Notes under the pieces: model-generated
What the model was told of the DNA's origin: nothing
The model's input: the letters and a program-made list of their open reading frames with translations, nothing else
Database searches by the model: none
In this document: piece by piece, positions 48,244 to 57,104 of the stretch
How the letters are laid out: every line of letters starts with the position of its first letter
How positions within the stretch are numbered: position 1 is the first letter of the stretch
Program-made: the position numbers and the translations under genes
From: Symbiodinium natans
Lineage: Eukaryota; Sar; Dinophyceae; Suessiales; Symbiodiniaceae
NCBI GenBank assembly: GCA_905221605.1
Contig: CAJNDS010000831.1
Span: forward strand, 1-62,420
Direction of reading: 5' to 3'
DNA length: 62,420 nt

Positions 48244-48429
48244 TTGTATAACATGTACAATAGACTTGAAATTAGACTACAAAGGACAATTACAGAGCTT
48301 TGTTACTTTAGAGGAGATTTCTATAATGATGTTTACATGAGGGCAAGGATGTGGACAGGCCCACCTTCTGCAAATCCTGCGGGGCTCCTAAGCCCGACAC
48401 CCGAGAAAAAGCAAGCAGCGCTTGTGTGA
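48244..48429 (+). CDS. Candidate terminal exon, unrecognised
   Basis: NRLEIRLQRTITELCYFRGD, FYNDVYMRARMWTGPPSANP, AGLLSPTPEKKQAALV, TGA. Locally AT-richer than neighbours. Confidence 0.45.
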   Translation: MYNMYNRLEIRLQRTITELCYFRGDFYNDVYMRARMWTGPPSANPAGLLSPTPEKKQAALV

Positions 48430-48783
48430 CGATAGGGTTTAGGGCTCAGGGTTCAAGATTTCTGGTATGGGATTTCCCTAAGCCCTAAACCCTAAACCCT
48501 CTTTTCGAGTTTAGGATTTTAGGACAAGTTGGACCTCCAGAAACCTAAAACCCTAAGCCCTAAACCCTACATATCAAGAAAGCATGTTTTCTCAGGGCCC
48601 CAGCATCTGTGTTTTTCATGCCCTCGAGTCCGACCCCCAAAACCATAAAGCCGAAAGCCCTGAAGCCCTAAGCCAACAGCCCTGCACCTCGAAGCCCCAC
48701 AGCCCTAGAACCCTGAAACCCCAAGCCCCATAAAGCCCTAACTAAACCCCAAACCTCAGAGCCCCTAAGGCCTAAACCCATTA

Positions 48784-48871
48784 GGGTTTAGGGTTTAGGG
48801 TTTAGGGTTTAGGGTTTAGGGTTTAGGGTTTAGGGTTTAGGGTTTAGGGTTTAGGGTTTAGGGTTTAGGGT
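48784..48871 (+). repeat. TTTAGGG array
   Basis: About 12 units. Confidence 0.97.
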
Positions 48872-49007
48872 TGCGCACAGAGTCTCGGAGGCTTGAGGGG
48901 GGCGTAGGGTCCCAGAGTGTCCCAGCTCTTGCCAGCGTAAAGGGGCTTCGAGTTCCAGAAGTGGTTCGGGCGCTGGGGGGCAAACCTTCAGGGGCGCAGA
49001 AGTTGCC

Positions 49008-49072
49008 CTAAACCCTAAACCCTAAACCCTAAACCCTAAACCCTAAACCCTAAACCCTAAACCCTAAACCCT
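49008..49072 (-). repeat. CCCTAAA array
   Basis: About nine units. Confidence 0.97.
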
Positions 49073-49159
49073 CTTAGTGACCTAGTGGTTTAAGGGCTTA
49101 GAAGCTCAGAACTGTAGGGTTCAGGGTTTAGGGGCACAGAAGTTTAGTTGAGGGTGCAG

Positions 49160-49400
49160 GGGCTCGGAAGTTTAGGCTTTAGGCTTTAGGCTTTAGGCTT
49201 TAGGCTTTAGGCTTTAGGCTTTAGGCTTTAGGCTTGAGGCTTGAGGCTTGAGGCTTTAGGCTTTAGACTTTAGGCTTTAGGGTTTAGGCTGTAGGCTTTA
49301 GGGTTTAGGGTTTAGGCTTTCGGCTTTAGGCTTTAGGCTTTAGGGACTTTAGGCTTTAGGGTTTAGGCTTTAGGGTTTAGGGTTTAGGGTTTGGGAAGTT
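49160..49400 (+). repeat. TTTAGGC variant array
   Basis: About 25 units of TTTAGGC with a block of TTGAGGC, returning to TTTAGGG at the right edge. The only place where this variant is expanded. Confidence 0.95.
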
Positions 49401-49786
49401 TAGGGTTTAGGGTCAAGCTTTGCAGGCAGTGGCTGGCTGCCTTGCAATTGCTTCCAGGAAGCGATTGTCCTGGTCCCCTCCAACCTCTTAATATCCTAAA
49501 AGTCTAAAGGCCATGTTTGGGGTTTAGGGTTTAGGGTTTAGGGTTTAGGGTTTGAGGTATGTATGCGGGTTTCCTTTAATAGGGGTACCCTTCTGTGGGT
49601 TCCTACACTAAGGATTGTACTGCTTTTCTGAAATTATGTCCTTATTGCCGGAAATATAAGGTTCGTCCATAAGCTGCTTCCGACTACATGAGACCATGAG
49701 ACCTGTTTTTGTCAGGGTTTTAGGGTTTAGGGTTTAGGGGTTCAGGGGTTTAGGGTTTAGGGTTTAGGGTTAGGCTCTGCCCCAAG

Positions 49787-49875
49787 GCTCCAAAGGTTCC
49801 ACGTACCTACGTAGTATATACTTGGGCCTTGAAGGCATGCCCATCTAGTAGCTATAGGGCCCAAGTACCCTGAAC
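49787..49875 (+). mobile_element. Family C element merging into a CCCTAAA array
   Basis: AGGTTCCACGTACCTACGTA, TATACTTGGGCCTTGAAGGC, TATAGGGCCCAAGTACCC, after which CTGAACCCTAAACCC replaces the terminal repeat. Confidence 0.65.
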
Positions 49876-50130
49876 CCTAAACCCTAAACCCTAAACCCTA
49901 AACCCTAAACCCTAAACCCTAAACCCTAAACGGAACCTTCGGGCTATAGAGCCTAGGGCTTGGACTTTTAAGTAGGGTCTTGCGGCAGACCTCTGGTGCC
50001 TGTACAGACCCTGAACCCCTCAACCCCTAGACCCTATGTTTAGGGTTTAGGGTTTAGGGTTCAGGGTTTAGGGTTTAGGGTTTAGGGTTTAGGGTTTCGG
50101 GTTTAGGGTTTAGGGTTTAGGGTTTAGGGC
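49868..50130. repeat. Opposed CCCTAAA and TTTAGGG arrays
   Basis: C-type at 49868-49930 and G-type at 50038-50130 with 100 bases of unique sequence between. Confidence 0.95.
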
Positions 50131-50571
50131 CAAAGGCCCTGCAACCCGAAACCCCACAAATCCTGGAACACACAACGCCAAAAGCCCTAAGCCAAACCCC
50201 AAAACTATAAACCTTAAGCCCTCCCCAATCCTTCACCCTCAATGATCGCCCTACGAGACGCTTGATCCACCCCAAACCCTACAACAGCCCTTTGGCTTGT
50301 GAATCCCATAACCCTTGTAGCCCATAAACTCCTCAAGCCTAAGCCTGAAAACCCTAGCTAAACCCAACTTAAACCCAAATAAACCCTACCTATACCCGAA
50401 CCTAGCCACAGTTTATGCTGGCTGCTTTTCTACCGCAAGCTTTACAAAGAACAGGCTTACTGCATCACCTCAGAGCCCTAGTGGACGTCCAAACACCCTG
50501 GTAGACCCGCAAGCTAGCTTAACACTAACTACCGAGTTTAGGGTTTAGGGTTTAGGGTTTAGGGTTTAGGG

Positions 50572-50841
50572 TTAACTAGTTTCCAAAACCAACCTCTGCA
50601 AGACCCATTCCGACACTTGCCATGCTTGCCCACAAGCTTTCCAGGACCTCTCCATGATCTTCCCAAAAACTGTTTCGAGCCTTGCCTTCCTTGCTTCACA
50701 CGCTTCTCCCTGAGAAAAATCAAGACTCTTCCAAACATGTCCCGAAACTGCAAAAATCAAGAGGCCCTTCTTATAATATGGTTGCTGGGCTACTAGGACA
50801 ATGCAGAAACCCAGCAAGACGTCCGTTTTTTTGGGTTTCAT
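50572..50841. CDS. Open on both strands, with A2 tail
   Basis: Minus frame: EACEARKARLETVFGKIMER, SWKACGQAWQVSEWVLQRLV. Plus frame is also open up to an A2-type tail TGGTTGCTGGGCTACTAG at 50781-50792, after which DNAETQQDV could be an exon. Neither strand can be excluded. Confidence 0.35.
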
Positions 50842-50884
50842 AAAGCCGACCCCTACACACGCAACCCCAAACCATCCAAAGCTC

Positions 50885-50980
50885 TCCAGCCCTAAACCCT
50901 AAACCCTAAACCCTAAACCCTAAACCCTAAACCCTAAACCCTAAGCCCTAAGCCCTAAGCCCTAAGCCCTAAGCCCTAAG
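50885..50980 (-). repeat. CCCTAAA then CCCTAAG array
   Basis: Eight CCCTAAA units followed by six CCCTAAG units. Confidence 0.95.
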
Positions 50981-50990
50981 CCCCCCTTAG

Positions 50991-51062
50991 GCTCCGCGAA
51001 GTTGATGCCTGGCGCCTAGAGCCGCAGATGACCACCTGGGACCGGGACCCTCGGACAGCTTC
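50991..51062 (+). CDS. PPR-like exon
   Basis: After CCCCCCTTAG; LREVDAWRLEPQMTTWDRDP, RTAS. L-E-P-x-M-x-T-W resembles the PPR loop and next helix A. Donor GCTTC|GTTAGGG. Confidence 0.45.
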
Positions 51063-51064
51063 GT

Positions 51065-51200
51065 TAGGGTTTAGGGTTTAGGGTTTGGGGTTTGGGGTTT
51101 GGGGTATAGGGTTTAGGGTTTAGGGTTTAGGGTTAGGGTTTAGGGTTTAGGTTTGAGGGTTGAGGGTTGAGAGTTGAGGGTTGAGGGTTGAGGGTTATTG
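51065..51200 (+). repeat. TTTAGGG / TTTGGGG / TTGAGGG array
   Basis: Three blocks of different 7-mers in a row. Confidence 0.95.
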
Positions 51201-51240
51201 TGGGGGATCCTGGTTCTAAGGTCCTCAGGATTGTGTAGTT

Positions 51241-51336
51241 TTGGAGGTCAGGGCTTTCTGTTTGTTTTTTGAAGTGGCTGTTTTGATGGTCTGGTTGGGG
51301 CCTCAGCGTGCTGTAGGGTTTCTTGGTGGCCCAGTG
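51241..51336 (+). CDS. Exon before an A2 intron, hydrophobic
   Basis: EVRAFCLFFEVAVLMVWLGP, QRAVGFLGGPV, ending CCAGTG|GTACCC in phase 0. Start not clear. Confidence 0.4.
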
Positions 51337-51432
51337 GTACCCTTTACACTTTTTTTGGTTCTGGGTTCCCTTACAAAAGTAGCCAACCAAAACAAGGGTG
51401 CACTTGTTATAATGTGGTTACTGGGCTACTAG
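51337..51432 (+). mobile_element. Family A2 element acting as an intron
   Basis: 96 bases: GTACCCTTTACACTTTTTTT, GGTTCTGGGTTCCCTTAC, AAACAAGGGTGCACTTG, GGTTACTGGGCTACTAG. Joins GTG to GAG in phase. Confidence 0.75.
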
Positions 51433-51472
51433 GAGTTGGATCTGCTGATAATCAAGCTCGGGAAAAAGGAGC
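51433..51472 (+). CDS. Exon after the A2 intron
   Basis: ELDLLIIKLGKKE, clearly protein-like, ending at a TTTAGGG array. Confidence 0.5.
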
Positions 51473-51566
51473 TTAGGGTTTAGGGTTTAGGGTTTAGGGT
51501 TTAGGGTTTAGGGTTTAGGGTTTAGACTCTGAAAGCACTGCAAAGGTCTGCAAAGCTCACTCAGCA

Positions 51567-51764
51567 ATGGCTCGCTATCAGCTCTTTCAGCTCAGGGGTG
51601 TTTGGGAGCACGCTGCTACTAGCAGTCCTTCAAAAAGGACTCTTAGTATAAGGAGGAGCATCCCAACTGCTACTCTACTTCAGCAGTATTTCCTGCGCCG
51701 TTTCGGCAGGCCATCGGCGCATGCGCAGGGGCTGGCCACTGGGCTCACGGATTGGAGCTGCTGA
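51567..51764 (+). CDS. Candidate coding frame with start ATG, unrecognised
   Basis: ATG-initiated, MARYQLFQLRGVWEHAATSS, ATLLQQYFLRRFGRPSAHAQ, TGA. A family H-like piece (CTTAGTATAAGGAGGAGCAT at about 51640) lies within it. Confidence 0.35.
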   Translation: MARYQLFQLRGVWEHAATSSPSKRTLSIRRSIPTATLLQQYFLRRFGRPSAHAQGLATGLTDWSC

Positions 51765-51928
51765 GGCAACTCCTCAACCTGAAAAAAGCGTCATACCTCA
51801 AACTTCAAACCTTGAACCCCGGAAGCCCTAAACCCTAAACCCCAAACCCTAAACCCTAAACCCTAAACCCTAAACCCTAAACCCTAAACCCAAAACCCAA
51901 TCCGCATGTGGGCTTTTGGGGTTGCCAG

Positions 51929-52033
51929 GCTGTGAGGGCCTTGGATGCTGCGGGTGTTCGGATATTGTGCCTTGCCTTCGCACAAAGTCAGTTCTTTAAA
52001 TTAGGAGTTCTCCACGTTCTGGTCCCGTTTCGG
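51929..52033 (+). CDS. Exon 1 of a three-exon introner chain
   Basis: 35 codons from GGGGTTGCCAG to TTTCGG|GTACCC, phase 0. AVRALDAAGVRILCLAFAQS, QFFKLGVLHVLVPFR. Family not recognised. Confidence 0.6.
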
Positions 52034-52178
52034 GTACCCTCAACTACTATTTGCTTAAGAGCCCCAAAAGAACAGAAGATAATAATCCCCATATTACCCT
52101 TAGTAAGGAATAGCATTTTTTTCGGGGTTCTTAAGCAATTCGTAGTCAATGCTAGGAGGGGGGGGGGGCGCCTTATAG
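52034..52178 (+). mobile_element. Family G element acting as an intron
   Basis: GTACCCTCAACTACTATTTG, CTTAAGAGCCCCAAAAG, core, CGGGGTTCTTAAGCAATTCG, TAGTC, then a short G run and CCTTATAG. Inverted repeats CTACTATTTGCTTAAGAGCCCC-type. Both junctions are phase 0. Confidence 0.75.
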
Positions 52179-52274
52179 CAAGGGCCCCACAAGGCACCAT
52201 ACTTCAGAGAAATCGCCAGAAGCACTGTTAGAACCGACTCGCAGTCCTGCTACCCTATAGGTATCTTTAACTGG
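52179..52274 (+). CDS. Exon 2 of the introner chain
   Basis: 32 codons, QGPHKAPYFREIARSTVRTD, SQSCYPIGIFNW, ending TGG|GTAGGCC. Confidence 0.6.
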
Positions 52275-52375
52275 GTAGGCCCTTGGTATATTTTCTATGT
52301 TTCCCTTATTGGGTTTCAGAGGATCCTATTTAGGAATATTTTCTAGAGGGGTTAAGGGCCATCCTTGTTAAGTAG
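52275..52375 (+). mobile_element. Family B element acting as an intron
   Basis: 101 bases, GTAGGCCCTTGGTATATT to AAGGGCCATCC and TTGTTAAGTAG. No array inside. Confidence 0.8.
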
Positions 52376-52425
52376 CCCCAAAGCATCCCCCACCTAGCCC
52401 CGAGGGCCCAAGATGCGGTTTGCAG
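52376..52425 (+). CDS. Exon 3 of the introner chain
   Basis: PQSIPHLAPRAQDAVC, then TTTGCAG|GTCTCC. Open in the joined frame. Confidence 0.5.
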
Positions 52426-52430
52426 GTCTC

Positions 52431-52548
52431 CTCGTTTTGGTGGGTCACTCCAACCCTAAACCCTAAACCCTAAACCCTAAACCCTAAACCCTAAACCCTA
52501 AACCCTAAACTCCGTTTGTCCCTTTCCTCGTTTTGTGGGTCACTCCAA
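52431..52548 (-). repeat. CCCTAAA array flanked by a 22-23 base direct duplication
   Basis: CTCGTTTTGGTGGGTCACTC plus CAA at 52431-52453 recurs, one base shorter, at 52527-52548. Between are eight CCCTAAA units and CTCCGTTTGTCCCTTTC. Confidence 0.85.
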
Positions 52549-53164
52549 ACTAACCCTCACTTCGATGTTGATGTACGCCTTGAGAGTTTAGGGTGCTTCG
52601 GGCTCGTTTAGGGTTTAGGGTTTAGGGTTGAGGGTTGAGGGTTTAGGGTTGACGATGGGTGGTTCGGCTGACGATTTAGGGCCCTTAGCAGTGGAGGGTT
52701 CCTAAGCCCCATACCCTAAGCCCTATCAATCCCAAACCGCAGACCCTGGACCCGAAACTCCCCAGAAACCGCCTTGCGGGACAGGCGGATGATGCATGAG
52801 AGGCTTGGCCATACTACCATCCCGCCGTTCAGAACTCAAGGAACCTTACATCAGGGTCTGTAGACCATATAATCCCTTCACCCACAAACCCCCCATCAGA
52901 AGGGGCCTCAAAGTATAGGTTCCGATTCTGATGACCTGTTTCCGGGTATGTGATCACGATTTAGGGCTCATTCAGGAAAGCTTCATATGATCAGGCATGT
53001 GAAAGAAAAGCCATGAAATCCTGAACCCAAAATGCGTATAGGGCTTCAGGTCTTCTGTCAGTTTTATTCGGGGTTTAAGGACTTGGGGTTTAGGGCTCGC
53101 CCCTCTGCCCCGTAGAAGTGGTAGCCTTATATCTATTGGTAAACTGCCTCGGGGTGCACTAAAG

Positions 53165-53285
53165 CACCCTCAACCCTCGAACCCCTAGGACCCCTAGAAC
53201 CCCTAGAGCCCCTAGAGCCCCTAAAACCCCTAGAGCCCCTAGAACACCTAGAACCCGCAGAACCCCTAGAACCCCTGGAACCCTA
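53165..53285 (-). repeat. CCCCTAGAA / CCCCTAGAG 9-mer array
   Basis: About 12 imperfect 9-mers, then CCCTAAA. Confidence 0.9.
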
Positions 53286-53372
53286 AACCCTAAACCCTAA
53301 ACCCTAAACCCTAAACCAAACCCACGCACAATCCAACCCTCCTTAGTACCCCGCAGCGGGGTCCGTTCCGAG

Positions 53373-53448
53373 GTGGCCGCCGTCCCGCATCGGCGTGGGC
53401 GCCCTCCTGCGGAGCCTGGAGCGTTCTTGGGAGCCGGCGGCCCAGTTG
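53373..53448 (+). CDS. PPR-like exon
   Basis: After TTCCGAG; RIGVGALLRSLERSWEPAAQ, L. Resembles helix A then W-E-x-A-x-x-L. Donor GTTG|GTAGGG. Confidence 0.5.
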
Positions 53449-53476
53449 GTAGGGTTTAGGGTTTAGGGTTTAGGGT

Positions 53477-53585
53477 TTATTGAAATTATTAAGGGTTCAG
53501 GTCCGGGGAAAGTTTCGAGGAGTTTCGAGGAAAGTTTTAAGCTTTTGGACGTCTTCCTCATAGTTTCAAGCTACAGGGGGCTTGA
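53477..53585 (+). mobile_element. Family J element, copy 2
   Basis: The first 60 bases match 27937 almost exactly (ATTGAAATTATTAAGGGTTC, AGGTCCGGGGAAAGTTTCGA); the right half has diverged (TCATAGTTTCAAGCTACAGG). Confidence 0.8.
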
Positions 53586-53728
53586 GGGTTTAGGGTGGGT
53601 TGTGGGTTTAGGGTTGCCGAAAATCTAGTGTTCCTGAGGATCCTCGAGTCCTCGAGTTAAAGATGTGTTCAAACCTGAAAGCCGTCAACCCTAACTCTAA
53701 CCTACCGCCTAAACTTACTGTGCTGAGA

Positions 53729-53790
53729 CTTTCCGAGGTCTTGGCTGCTGTCCCTGTGCCTGCTGCCGCCGGGCACTGCATTCATCGGAG
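53729..53790 (+). CDS. Short exon, weak
   Basis: After TTTCCGAG; VLAAVPVPAAAGHCIHR. The next bases CATCGGAGTACATAAGCC are repeated once. Confidence 0.25.
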
Positions 53791-53946
53791 TACATAAGCC
53801 CATCGGAGTTCATAAACCCTAAACCCCTAAACTCGAATCTTTTTGGGGTGGATAGGGCTAGGGCTCCAGGGCCACCACAAGTATTCTTGGTCCCACCAAA
53901 TGGGTCGTAGGTCTTGGTGGCAACATGTTTTTATTGTTGTTTTTTT

Positions 53947-54045
53947 GAGGGGGGGGGGGGGGGGGGGGGGGGGGTTTAGGGTTTAGGGTTTAGGGTTTAG
54001 GGTTTGGGGTTTGGGGTTTAGGGTTTAGGGTTTGGGGGGGAGGGT
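53947..54045 (+). repeat. Poly-G run followed by TTTAGGG/TTTGGGG array
   Basis: About 27 G then seven or more 7-mers. Confidence 0.95.
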
Positions 54046-54139
54046 TGAGATGTAGGAATTTGGGGGCTTCAGAGTTTCAGGGGCTTGGGGCTTCAGGGCT
54101 TCAGGGCTTCGGGTGGAATGAGACCTTTGACCTAGGCAG

Positions 54140-54219
54140 TGTCTCGTCGACGGAGCCGTGGACCCGGACTGCGCGGCATACGGAGCAGCTCTCAAAGCAT
54201 GCCTCCCGACTCATTCCAC
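54140..54219 (+). CDS. PPR exon (loop, helix A)
   Basis: After GACCTAGGCAG; DGAVDPDCAAYGAALKACLP: V-D-P-D-x-A-A-Y-x-A-A-L-x-A-C. G-array left, C-array right. Confidence 0.65.
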
Positions 54220-54306
54220 CCTAAACCCTAAACCCTAAACCCTAAACCCTAAACCCTAAACGTTAAGCCTAAACCCTAAACCCTAAACCCTAAACCCTAA
54301 ACCCTA
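54205..54306 (-). repeat. CCCTAAA array
   Basis: About 13 units with one GTTAAGCC interruption. Confidence 0.95.
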
Positions 54307-54365
54307 ACCATTCAAGTTGAGGGTGGGGGTCTATAGTAATCGGACTTTTATCCCTGAATCTGCAG

Positions 54366-54416
54366 GGACAGTTTCTGAAGTTGGTGCAGGTCTTGGGCCC
54401 TTCCAGCAGCAAGTAG
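54366..54416 (+). CDS. Short terminal exon
   Basis: After CTGAATCTGCAG; GQFLKLVQVLGPSSSK, TAG. Confidence 0.45.
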   Translation, partial: GQFLKLVQVLGPSSSK

Positions 54417-55150
54417 TCCTTGACTCATTGACGGGGTTCTGAACACTTACTCGAAACTCAACAGCGCGCCATCACACCAGTGGGCTGATGTTTGAAGAGG
54501 ATTTCGACAAGAATCCTGAGTTTGACCTCTGAACTTCACTGTTGTGCTCATTGACCCTAAGCCCTAAACCCTAAACCCTAAACCCTGAACCCCAAACCCT
54601 AAACCCTAAACCCTATGTCAGGGTGCTGCTCTAGCGGTTGTTGGTCTGTTCAGAGCCAGGTCACCGCAGCCGACTGCACCTCGGATGTCTTCAGGGTTTG
54701 CTTGGGGTTTAGGTTTAGGGTTTAGGGTTTAGGGTTTAGGGTTTAGGGTTTAGGGTTTAGGGGGGCTTCAGGGGTTTGGGTGGACGATTATGCATGTAGG
54801 GGTTAGGGGCTTTTTGGGTTGCGTGTCCTTAGTTTTTGTGTTGTTTTCCGAGGGTGGGTGGGTGGGAAGGTTGTCCTAGGTTGAATGTGAGATTCTTATC
54901 TACAGCCGCCTTACAGGCTCCAACCCAGCATATGACTCAAATCACCCCTAAAACAGGCCTTAGTTGAGCCTACTTCGGGTTGGGTAGCTAGGGCGGCGGT
55001 GGTTCTAACCCTAAACCTTACCTAAGTTCTAAAGATATGGTTTAGGCTAAACCGTAGACCCTATAAGCCCTAAACCCCCTAAAAACCCTGATCCCTATAA
55101 ACCCTAAACTTCACAAACGCTGCACGCATTCTGCTTCCCCTCGAGCCCAG

Positions 55151-55197
55151 GCACCAGCGCTCCCTCGGACTTGCTGCTGGGATGTCTTAATGACCTG
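55151..55197 (+). CDS. Short exon, weak
   Basis: After CGAGCCCAG; GTSAPSDLLLGCLNDL. Confidence 0.3.
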
Positions 55198-55459
55198 ACA
55201 TTTTTTGTTTGTCTTTGTGGGTTTAGGGTTAGTGTTTAGGTTTTTTTGTGTTTTCTTTTGTTGGGTATGAGCGGACCATACACAGCTTTTTCAGATGTTT
55301 CAAAGGGCCAGCCTAGTTTATCCTATTCAGCAAACCTATGAAGCCCAAAAGCGCATCCATTTTCTTTTGAGGCCTCAGGGTTTAGGCTTCTTAGGGATTA
55401 TCAGGTTTATCACGTTTTACTGGGCAACCTAGGCTGTCGCGCTGGACGATGCTGGGTTG

Positions 55460-55885
55460 TCAGGCCTCCGGCGAGTGTTCAAGTGAACGAGATCCCGTGC
55501 AGTCCATATCCATGGTGGCCTCCTCCGCCATCTTCGCGATGTCCCCTCCTTCCACAGGGTCGTCTGCAGGAAGTAACGGCCGTGTGCTCAAGACAGCAGG
55601 GCCTTCGTGGATCCTCTGAAGAAGTCTGCGACGCGCGTTCTTTGGAAATGGGTGGCGTGGGAGCGGCCACTTGTTGATGGTCCTCAACTGTTGGAAAGCC
55701 AGGTCCTCAAAGAACGAGGACCATCGCACGAATGACAGGGGGAGCTGTTTCCTGGGGGTGTGGCCCCATGTGGTTGACCGCATATGCCTTTTGCCAGCCT
55801 GGCCGCCAGGGCAGTCGTGGGAAGTAGGGGAGGCCGGCAATTTCGTGAAGCTCGTTGGGCAGTGCTGCTGCCTTGGTCCTGCCAA
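55460..55885 (-). CDS. Long minus-strand frame, competing with + exons
   Basis: 141 codons, the longest repeat-free frame in the window: PLSFVRWSSFFEDLAFQQLR, TINKWPLPRHPFPKNARRRL, PVEGGDIAKMAEEATMDMDC. Ends at TGA in the flank. On + the frame VNEIPCSPYPWWPPPP (55483-55677, containing LQEVTAVCSRQQGLRGSSEE) is also open. Strand undecided. Confidence 0.4.
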   Translation of the reverse strand: MAGPRQQHCPTSFTKLPASPTSHDCPGGQAGKRHMRSTTWGHTPRKQLPLSFVRWSSFFEDLAFQQLRTINKWPLPRHPFPKNARRRLLQRIHEGPAVLSTRPLLPADDPVEGGDIAKMAEEATMDMDCTGSRSLEHSPEA

Positions 55886-55941
55886 GTCAATCTGACCGCT
55901 CTGGCTTCAGTACTCAGTACGGCCACCCGATGCGTCTCAGG
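55865..55941 (+). CDS. Exon 1 of a C-G-C introner chain
   Basis: Frame AALVLPSQSDRSGFSTQYGH, PMRLR ends at CTCAGG|GTCCATG, phase 0. Start uncertain. Confidence 0.5.
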
Positions 55942-56005
55942 GTCCATGTACCTGAAAGGGCTTCAGAGCCCAAGTGTGTACTGGACAGGGTACATGGGCC
56001 CTGAG
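55942..56005 (+). mobile_element. Family C element acting as an intron, short copy
   Basis: 64 bases, GTCCATGTACCTGAAAGG to GGGTACATGGGCCCTGAG. Confidence 0.75.
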
Positions 56006-56057
56006 GGCGTGATGTCTGCCCTCTATGAGGGAAGTTGCAGCCCGACTCCTCTAAGAG
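56006..56057 (+). CDS. Exon 2 of the chain
   Basis: GVMSALYEGSCSPTPLR plus one base, ending AGAG|GTGCTTAAAG. Confidence 0.55.
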
Positions 56058-56220
56058 GTGCTTAAAGAACCCCCCCAAAAAGATAGAAGTGAACATATTC
56101 TTCCTTTTTATAAGGGCAATAGAGGGATAATTATCTTTCTAATGTTTTCTTATGAGGGTACTCTAGGGATTGCTATCTTCAAGTTTTTTTTTGGGTGGGG
56201 GGGGGGGGGGGGTTCCTAAG
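56058..56220 (+). mobile_element. Family G element acting as an intron
   Basis: GTGCTTAAAGAACCCCCCCA at the left, AT-rich core with a repeated ATAAGGGCAATAGAGGGAT / ATGAGGGTACTCTAGGGAT pair, then a G run and GGTTCCTAAG. Confidence 0.65.
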
Positions 56221-56234
56221 CAACTACCCTAAGG
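56221..56234 (+). CDS. 14-base microexon between two elements
   Basis: CAACTACCCTAAGG completes the codon left open at 56057 and codes for ATTLR in frame before the next GTCCATG. Its sequence is made of element ends only. Confidence 0.45.
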
Positions 56235-56312
56235 GTCCATGTACCTATACAGTATATACTTGGGCCTTAAAGGGGTTCCCATATAGTAGCTTTAGGGCAC
56301 ATGGACCCTTAG
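56235..56312 (+). mobile_element. Family C element acting as an intron
   Basis: 78 bases, GTCCATGTACCTATACAG, TATACTTGGGCCTTAAAGG, GGGCACATGGACCCTTAG. Confidence 0.8.
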
Positions 56313-56411
56313 GGCATGGTATTCCTAGCCACCTCCTGGCAGTCATGGCTTCAGCGTGGAGATAGCCCTTGGAGCCCCTCGGTCCTGAGGTTGCCAAGTG
56401 TGCCATTTTGA
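56313..56411 (+). CDS. Terminal exon of the chain
   Basis: GMVFLATSWQSWLQRGDSPW, SPSVLRLPSVPF to TGA, in frame with the microexon. A TTTAGGG array begins four bases later. Confidence 0.55.
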   Translation, partial: GMVFLATSWQSWLQRGDSPWSPSVLRLPSVPF

Positions 56412-56415
56412 GTGG

Positions 56416-56530
56416 TTTAGGGTTTAGGGTTTAGGGTTAGGGTTTAGGGTTTAGGGTTTAGGGTTTAGGGTTTAGGGTTTAGGGTTTAGGGTTTAGGGTT
56501 TAGGGTTTAGGGTTTAGGGTTTAGGGTTTA
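56416..56530 (+). repeat. TTTAGGG array
   Basis: About 16 units. Confidence 0.97.
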
Positions 56531-56694
56531 GTCAGAGGCCAAAGGCGTTGCCTCTTGGAGATCTTTTCGCGTTCGAACTGCTCCGACTCTGGCAGTTCGG
56601 AAAAGAGCGGTGCAGGGCTTAGGCCCCTCAGCCCCGAACTCGAAGCCCACATCCCAACGCCTGAGCTGCTGAAAAGGGCCGAAGCCCTGGACCC

Positions 56695-56880
56695 ATGAAA
56701 CAGCCTCACTTAAGGGTACCGGTGCCAATGGGGATCCGTATGTTCCCTCTTGAGCAGGTTCTGACTAGATTCCGGAGCCTTCCATTTACGTGGCGCTCAG
56801 AGAGACTGGAATTTGGAGATCTGGCCCTGGGACATGCTTTAGTCCCATTAATCGTGGCCGGGGAAAGCAGTAATGAATGA
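56695..56880 (+). CDS. Candidate coding frame, unrecognised
   Basis: ATG-initiated: MKQPHLRVPVPMGIRMFPLE, QVLTRFRSLPFTWRSERLEF, GDLALGHALVPLIVAGESSN to TGA. Minus frames overlap but look weaker. Confidence 0.45.
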   Translation: MKQPHLRVPVPMGIRMFPLEQVLTRFRSLPFTWRSERLEFGDLALGHALVPLIVAGESSNE

Positions 56881-57087
56881 TCTAACAAACCCTAAACCCT
56901 AAACCCTAAACCCTAAACCCTAAACCCTAAACCCAAAAGGCCTTTACCCAGCAACTAATGCAGTTGCCGAGCAGGCAGGAGCGTCCCGCCGATGCTGGAT
57001 GCTCCAAACCCAAACCCTACACCGCTACAACCCACCCTGAACCCTAAACCCTAAACCCTAAACCCTAAACCCTAAACCCAAACCCAG

Positions 57088-57104
57088 TCTGCTCATTGAC
57101 CCGA
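57088..57104 (+). CDS. Short exon before a family A intron
   Basis: After AACCCAG; LLIDP plus one base, ending CCGA|GTAGGC. Confidence 0.4.
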
